Source: Flavobacterium sp. J27
GTDB lineage: Bacteria > Bacteroidota > Bacteroidia > Flavobacteriales > Flavobacteriaceae
Reading direction: 5' to 3'
Assembly: GCF_004303025.1 (NCBI RefSeq)
Contig: NZ_PJQW01000006.1
Location: 103,911 to 167,910 of the forward strand
Length of the DNA stretch: 64,000 bases
The notes beneath the pieces were generated by a model, which was not told where the DNA came from, ran no database searches, and worked only from the letters and a program-made list of their open reading frames with translations. The position numbers were made by a program, and so were the translations under genes. Shown piece by piece: positions 58,836 to 64,000 of this stretch (the stretch's first letter is position 1; each line of letters opens with the position of its first letter).

Positions 58836-60308
58836 TTATAGTGGATTTTGAGTTAAAGCAGGATTTCTATCTCTTTCTTGTTGTGGAATAGGAAGCAAAA
58901 TCTTAGCTTGAGTCATGTTGTAATTAACAGGATTACCATTTCTTAAATCAATTTCAATGAGATTATTCATAGTTGAAACAGCCAGATTGTATCGAACTAA
59001 ATCATCCCATCGATGTCCTTCTTGAAATAATTCTAACCTTCTTTCCTTCAAAATAGTTTCTCTTAAAACCGTTTTTGAACTTTTTTGACTTGGTGTTAAA
59101 TCTGGAAGGTTTACTCTTGTTCTAATTCTATTAACTTCTGTAGCTGCTGGTTCTAATTGTTCCAGTTCGTTCAAAGCTTCTGCTTTTAATAAAATAATAT
59201 CTCCTAATCGTAATAAATACTGACGGTTAGAACTTGCAAAACCACCAGCAATTTTCCATTTGTAGCTAAAAGGAATACTACTACCAGTTGCATTACCCCA
59301 GTATTCATCAACCCATTGTACAGATTCAAATTTTATGCTTGCATTTTTTCTTACATTATCTGCTTGTTCATCAAAAGCATCAATCAAATTATGAGACGGT
59401 GTCACAAATTTTCTCCAACTATCACCTGTTAATGAAGGAGGTAATAATAATTGTGGACCATAATTTCCTTCATTTCCGCCTAAATATTGTACTTCAATAA
59501 TGGATTCAGCATTGTTGTAATTATTTCCATCAAATAAATTATCATAATTAATTAAAATGTAATTTGCTGCGCTATTTTCTACCAATTGAATATGGTTTAG
59601 TACTTTTTGATAATCCGGATTTGGTTTTTGAGCATACACTTTAGCTAATAATGCGTTTGCAGCACCAGCAGTAGCTCTTGCTTTGGTAATACTTGTGTCT
59701 GAATAAGTATCTGGTAATAAATCGCTAGCAAGTAATAAGTCTTCAATAATTGTTGCATAAACTTCTTCTACCGAGGATCTAGGTACATTTACTGCAGAAG
59801 GTTCGGCAGATGTACTATAGTTTGTAATTAACGGAACGCCTCCCCATAATTTAACTAAGGTAAAATAATGATACGCTCTTAAAAAATAAGCTTCTCCTTT
59901 TATTTGCTGTTTTCTTTCATTACTTAATAAAGGATCATTAATACCATCTACATTGTCAATTACTAAATTTGCTTTAGCAATCGCATTATAAAGATTAGAC
60001 CAGTTTTTAAATAACCTTGAATTGGTAGGAGTTACTTCTAATTTATCGATAGTAAAAATTTCAGGATTGTCTCCTCCGGCATAGGCATTATCTGCTCTTA
60101 CATCTGAAAATAGGATGTTATCCCATACGTAATATTCTGCAGACTGAAATGACTCATAGGCACCCACTAATGCGGCTTCAATTTGTGAGCCTGTTTCATA
60201 ACCGTTACCGCTAGTTTCTTCAGAAATTGGTTTTAAATCTAAAAAATCATCACATGAAATGATAGAAATAATCGTAAGTAATAAGATTGTTATTTTAAAT
60301 TTTTTCAT
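58836..60308 (-). CDS. susD: SusD/RagB-family outer membrane glycan-binding lipoprotein
   Basis: With the start at 60308 the protein has 490 residues with signal MKKFKITILLLTIISIISC (Cys19) followed by DDFLDLKP, the classic SusD beginning. TPR-like helices carry GEAYFLRAYHYFTLVKLWGGVPLI, and the C-terminal RagB region has ERRLELFQEGHRWDDLVRY. It is the lid of the SusCD transporter. A longer frame from 60332 overlaps susC by 14 bp; the shorter one is preferred. Confidence 0.95.
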   Translation of the reverse strand: MKKFKITILLLTIISIISCDDFLDLKPISEETSGNGYETGSQIEAALVGAYESFQSAEYYVWDNILFSDVRADNAYAGGDNPEIFTIDKLEVTPTNSRLFKNWSNLYNAIAKANLVIDNVDGINDPLLSNERKQQIKGEAYFLRAYHYFTLVKLWGGVPLITNYSTSAEPSAVNVPRSSVEEVYATIIEDLLLASDLLPDTYSDTSITKARATAGAANALLAKVYAQKPNPDYQKVLNHIQLVENSAANYILINYDNLFDGNNYNNAESIIEVQYLGGNEGNYGPQLLLPPSLTGDSWRKFVTPSHNLIDAFDEQADNVRKNASIKFESVQWVDEYWGNATGSSIPFSYKWKIAGGFASSNRQYLLRLGDIILLKAEALNELEQLEPAATEVNRIRTRVNLPDLTPSQKSSKTVLRETILKERRLELFQEGHRWDDLVRYNLAVSTMNNLIEIDLRNGNPVNYNMTQAKILLPIPQQERDRNPALTQNPL

Positions 60309-60318
60309 AGTATTTTTT

Positions 60319-63267
60319 TTAAAAAGAAACATTCATTCCAAATAATAGTGTTCTGCTTTGCGGATAGGTACCGAAATCAATTCCTCTTTCCACATTTGCT
60401 CCTCCATAAGCATTTACTTCTGGATCGTATCCACTATAATTTGTAAGCGTAATTAAGTTTTCACCAGTTACATATAATTTAAAGTTTGATAGTTTTAACT
60501 TTTCAACAATTTTTTCATTGAAATTATAGCTGAAAGTCACGGCTTTAAATCTTAAATAGGAACCATCTTCAATGAATCGGGTAGAAATTCTTGAGTTATC
60601 TGTGTTTCCAAAGCTTGCTCTTGGAATATCGGTTATATCTCCCGGTTGTTTCCATCTATGCAATACCTCAATGCTTTGGTTTTTCGGATCAATCATTCCT
60701 TCAGTTTCAATGCGTGTTGCATTTAACATGTCGTTTCCATAGGTTCCTTCTAATAATATTTGCAGACCAAAACCTTTATATGAGAAGCGGTTATTAATTG
60801 CATAAATAAAGTCTGGATTAGCATTACCGATAACCACTCGATCGTCATCAGAAGGTGTAAAAGTAGAATTTCCGTTTTTATCGATATAGTAAGCATTACC
60901 AGTAGCAGGATCTACACCTCCAAAAATATAACCATATAAAGTACCTAATGGTAATCCTTCTCTTAAAAGGACAGCATTTCCTCTACCAGCAATAGAGCCT
61001 AATAAAATATCTTCTCCGATTAAATTAATAACTTCATTTCTATTAAATGAAATGTTTAACCCGCTAGACCATTTAAAATCTGAATCTACATTAATTGTGT
61101 TAATTCCTAATTCGAAACCTTTATTCTCAACTTCACCAATGTTTTGTAAAGCACGATCAAAACCTGAAGAAGTAGGTAAAGGAGCATTATATAGTAAATC
61201 TTTGGTTCTTTTTACATAAGCATCTGCGGTAAGTTTAATTCTTCCCTTTAAAGTTTCAAAATCAACTCCTATGTTAGTTTGCGTTGTTTCCTCCCATTTT
61301 AAAGATAAATTTTCTAGAGTTGCTGGATAGGTTCCAGGTTGGATAGCACCACCAATGGGATAGTTGGACCCGTTTCCAATTCTTCCATAATAAGCATAAT
61401 TTCCAATTTGGTCATTACCTACGATACCCCAACCCAATCTTAGTTTTAAATTATTAACTACTTTACTATCTTCTAAGAAGCTTTCATTAGAAATTTTCCA
61501 TCCAGCCGAAAAGGAAGGAAAATAACCCCATCGGTTATTCGGACCAAACACACTAGAAGCATCGGCTCTAAAATTTGCAGTTAGTAAATATTTGTCAGCA
61601 TAGGCATAGTTTATTCGACTGATGAATGATACATTCGATTTTTCTGCTTTTGTTGCCGTTGCACTTATAATTTCTGAACCTCCATTTGGAGTCGTAATAC
61701 TGGCGCTAGCAAAATTTCTAACTTCTAAGTTAGAGTTGTCATATTTGTTTTTTTGGATAACAGAACCTACTAAACCTTCAATACTATGCTTTCCTAGTGC
61801 TTTTTTATAACTTAACGTATTGTCAAATATGTAAAAGAAATTTTCATTTGTAGTTCTAATAGCGCGTCCTTTTATAGCTCTCCCATAACCAGTTCTGAAA
61901 GGATCTAGAAAAGAATTAAAAACGCCATTACCATTATCGATACCAATATTACTTTTATAAGTAAAGTCTTTTAAAATTTTAGCTTGTACGTATAAATTTC
62001 CTAATATTCTGGTGTTTTCATATTTTCTATCCAATCCATCCGTACTAGCTAATGGGTTTTCCCAATTTTGAAAAGGATTGCTAGTAAAACTTCCATCTGG
62101 ATTGTATTCACCAATAACTGACGGAGTTGTTAATGCTCCCAAAAGAACACCACCAACATTTACATTATTATTATCGTTAATATCAACATCCGAATATTTG
62201 GTATAAGCTAATCGTGTTCCCATAGTTAACCAATTATTAATTTCTTGATCTAGATTAACTTTAAAATTGTATCGTGTCATTTCAGCACTTCTTACAGCTC
62301 CTTCTTGGTCAATAAAACCACCAGATACATAATAGTTAGTACCATTGCTTTTACCAGATACAGCTAATTGATAGCTTTGAGAATAACCATTTTGAAACAC
62401 TTTATCTTGCCAATCTGTGTTATGGTTATACTGAGACCAATTGGTATTATATCCTAATTCGGTCATTAAATCGCGATATTGTTCACCATTTAACACTTTT
62501 AATGTTTTCCAAACTTGAGAAATACCTGCATAAGTGTCAAAAGTGAAGATTGGTTTGGCACTAGTTCCTTTTTTAGTTGTAATTAAAACAACACCATTAG
62601 CTCCTTGTGCACCATATATAGCTGCTGATGATGCATCTTTTAGAACAGTAATACTTTCAATATCACTTGGGTTTAAAGAACGAGTATCAGACGTTGGTAC
62701 ACCATCGATAACATATAAAGGTTCACTACCAGATGAAATTGAAGAAGTACCTCTTACTCTAATGCTTAATCCTTGCGAAGGTTTTCCACCACTACTGAGT
62801 ACTTGAACACCAGTAACTTGTCCTTGTATTAAGTTGCCTATTTGTCCAACTGATCTTGATTGTAATTTTTCACTATCTATAGTGGCTACAGCACCTGTTA
62901 GATCTCCTTTCTTTTGAGTACCATAACCTACAACTATAACTTCTTTAAGGTCTTCTACATTTTCAGATAGCACCACATTTATTTCCGTTTGATTGCCCAC
63001 TAGAACTTCTTGGTCTTTCATGCCAATGTAAGATACTAATAAAATAGTACTAGGATTGTCATTTATCTGTAATTCAAATAAACCATCAAAATCGGTATTT
63101 GTACCAATGGAGGTGTTTTTTACTACAATCGATGCGCCTGGCACAGGAATTCCGTTATTATCGGTTACTTTACCTTTAATTTTCTTTTCTTGAGCAAAAG
63201 AAGTTAATACTGATAATAGGAAGAATAGAAGTAGTAATTTTCCCTTTTTTTTGCAGTTTGAAATCAT
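60319..63267 (-). CDS. susC: SusC/RagA-family TonB-dependent outer membrane transporter
   Basis: The 982-residue protein has a signal peptide (about 1-25), a carboxypeptidase-D-like beta domain (27-95, KIKGKVTDNNGIPVPGASI), a TonB-box-like EVIVVGYGTQKKGDLTGAV (about 108-127), a plug domain with DGVPTSD and LKDASSAAIYGAQGANGVVLITTKKG, and a beta barrel to the C-terminal F. It has no STN domain, so it is not an anti-sigma signalling type. It imports glucan oligosaccharides with SusD. First gene of the polysaccharide utilisation operon. Confidence 0.96.
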   Translation of the reverse strand: MISNCKKKGKLLLLFFLLSVLTSFAQEKKIKGKVTDNNGIPVPGASIVVKNTSIGTNTDFDGLFELQINDNPSTILLVSYIGMKDQEVLVGNQTEINVVLSENVEDLKEVIVVGYGTQKKGDLTGAVATIDSEKLQSRSVGQIGNLIQGQVTGVQVLSSGGKPSQGLSIRVRGTSSISSGSEPLYVIDGVPTSDTRSLNPSDIESITVLKDASSAAIYGAQGANGVVLITTKKGTSAKPIFTFDTYAGISQVWKTLKVLNGEQYRDLMTELGYNTNWSQYNHNTDWQDKVFQNGYSQSYQLAVSGKSNGTNYYVSGGFIDQEGAVRSAEMTRYNFKVNLDQEINNWLTMGTRLAYTKYSDVDINDNNNVNVGGVLLGALTTPSVIGEYNPDGSFTSNPFQNWENPLASTDGLDRKYENTRILGNLYVQAKILKDFTYKSNIGIDNGNGVFNSFLDPFRTGYGRAIKGRAIRTTNENFFYIFDNTLSYKKALGKHSIEGLVGSVIQKNKYDNSNLEVRNFASASITTPNGGSEIISATATKAEKSNVSFISRINYAYADKYLLTANFRADASSVFGPNNRWGYFPSFSAGWKISNESFLEDSKVVNNLKLRLGWGIVGNDQIGNYAYYGRIGNGSNYPIGGAIQPGTYPATLENLSLKWEETTQTNIGVDFETLKGRIKLTADAYVKRTKDLLYNAPLPTSSGFDRALQNIGEVENKGFELGINTINVDSDFKWSSGLNISFNRNEVINLIGEDILLGSIAGRGNAVLLREGLPLGTLYGYIFGGVDPATGNAYYIDKNGNSTFTPSDDDRVVIGNANPDFIYAINNRFSYKGFGLQILLEGTYGNDMLNATRIETEGMIDPKNQSIEVLHRWKQPGDITDIPRASFGNTDNSRISTRFIEDGSYLRFKAVTFSYNFNEKIVEKLKLSNFKLYVTGENLITLTNYSGYDPEVNAYGGANVERGIDFGTYPQSRTLLFGMNVSF

Positions 63268-63361
63268 ACAATTATATAATATGGGTTAATAATTTTTTAA
63301 TTTTGTTTTTAAAACTTGACAAACTCTAACGATGTAGTTCTTTGTTAAATTATTGTTAATC

Positions 63362-63369
63362 CAAATGTA
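63362..63369 (-). promoter_or_regulatory. -7 element of the susC operon
   Basis: The minus strand reads TACATTTG, a match to TAnnTTTG, 95 bp upstream of susC. The nearest TTG is 24 bp away, slightly beyond the normal range, as is common for activator-dependent promoters. The remaining 291-bp gap to the regulator gene is AT-rich and shows no gene. Confidence 0.45.
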
Positions 63370-63558
63370 TATAATTGTTCTTTACTCTTTTTTCAAGGGT
63401 AGTAAAAAAGTAGATTTTTACTTTTTATTTTCTTATTTAAAATATTGATTTTAAACACATTATTTTATTTTTTGTTTTTTTAAAAAGTAGTAGTTAGTGG
63501 ATAAAAAAGTAAAAATAGAGGCTTTATTTAGATGTTTTTTACTGATAAAAATGAATTT

Positions 63559-64000
63559 TTATTCTATTTTTTTTATTAAATTTTCAAATTCAGAACGATT
63601 AATTGCGCTATTCTTAATTTTAACCCTATAATTATAAATTGTGTTTACTGAATATCTTAATATTTTTGATATTTTCGCGCTATTTGTGATGCCTAATCGA
63701 ATTAATGCATAAATTCTCAGTTCGGTGTTTAAAAGTTCTTCACTGTTTTTTACAGTTATCTTTTCATCGTCTTTTAAAAGTTCATTAAACTGTTGAATAA
63801 AATTAGGATAAATATGAAGAAAGGACTCATCAAAATTTTTGTAAAAAATCTTTAGCTCATTATCAATGACCTGTTTTGATTTGGTTAAATCCAAAAGTTC
63901 ATTGGTTTTATTTGTAATAATGTACTTGGTTACTAATTTTCTATAAATGTCTAATTTGTCAATATATTCTGAATATAAGTTTAAGAATGTAGCAATATAA
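63559..64000 (-). CDS. DUF6377-type transcriptional regulator, C-terminal part
   Basis: The frame is open from the window edge to the stop at 63559, giving the last 147 residues; an internal TTG at 63894 is not the true start. Visible blocks are ATFLNLYSEYIDKLDIYRKLV, FYKNFDESFLHIYPNFIQQFN, ELLNTELRIYALIRLGIT and the HTH-like SAKISKILRYSVNTIYNYR. These match the C-terminal half of DUF6377 proteins, membrane regulators with periplasmic TPRs next to SusCD loci. Position and orientation directly upstream of susC point to it as the regulator of this locus. Confidence 0.85.
   Translation of the reverse strand, partial: YIATFLNLYSEYIDKLDIYRKLVTKYIITNKTNELLDLTKSKQVIDNELKIFYKNFDESFLHIYPNFIQQFNELLKDDEKITVKNSEELLNTELRIYALIRLGITNSAKISKILRYSVNTIYNYRVKIKNSAINRSEFENLIKKIE

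Noticed and set aside
63559..63894. A complete 111-aa protein starting at a TTG.
   Set aside because: The frame continues without a stop to the window edge, and the added residues match the same DUF6377 region, so this is the end of a longer gene.
1..64000. Prophage, integrative element or island boundaries.
   Set aside because: No integrase, transposase, tRNA or attachment-site-like flanking repeat was found; the cassettes look chromosomal and duplicated in place.

Overview
The window looks like chromosomal DNA of a member of the Flavobacteriaceae, most likely Flavobacterium or a close relative. The DNA is AT-rich. Promoters match the Bacteroidota pattern (TTG near -33, TAnnTTTG near -7). 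There are SusC/SusD pairs, type IX secretion C-terminal sorting domains, lipoproteins with acidic residues right after the lipidated Cys (CSNDDD, CSSDDD), and the gene run tpx-dgkA-ftsK-lolA-lptG-ribB. No rRNA, tRNA, CRISPR array, transposase or phage module was seen. No searches could be run, so family names rest on motifs and recalled family features.

Left part (1-31 kb), mostly housekeeping and single genes: a truncated membrane protein; a triple-PAS histidine kinase with a single-domain response regulator; a DUF4260 gene and a Crp-like regulator pair; a 999-aa T9SS-secreted adhesin-like protein; NYN-LOTUS, K+ channel, VOC, M28 peptidase and TSUP genes; the envelope/riboflavin operon (13.0-19.7 kb), whose RibB carries a dead GTP cyclohydrolase-like half; FAS1 protein, two alpha/beta hydrolases and a CHAP endolysin-like protein; a 21-bp tandem repeat; a BatA-like protein overlapping a dihydroorotase homologue without its metal ligands; DUF1456; a 60-bp tandem repeat; an esterase, a TerB-like protein and Hsp20.

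Middle part (31.1-52.0 kb), the most unusual stretch: three paralogous cassettes (A, B, C) in one orientation. Each has a large TPR hybrid two-component regulator (TPR, histidine kinase, receiver, AraC HTH), a small basic protein of 51-52 aa absent from the supplied ORF calls and translated here by hand, predicted surface lipoproteins, and a periplasmic OmpA-domain protein with an alanine/glutamate-rich coiled coil and a lectin-like insert. B and C also end in a large unrecognised protein. Each effector operon has two TGTAACA boxes exactly 21 bp apart, 31 bp upstream of a -7 box. Each regulator gene instead has an inverted TGTAAC-N7..9-GTTACA site. This is a self-consistent, apparently undescribed regulon: three sensors, one binding-site logic, three sets of envelope proteins.

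Right part (52.1-64 kb), a polysaccharide utilisation locus on the minus strand: susC, susD, susE-like, two GH30 lipoproteins and a T9SS-exported GH5 with a fascin-like module, preceded by the 3' end of a DUF6377 regulator gene. The enzyme set suggests a beta-1,6- or mixed beta-1,3/1,6-glucan. The DUF6377 protein, rather than the adjacent hybrid regulator C, is the probable regulator of this locus.
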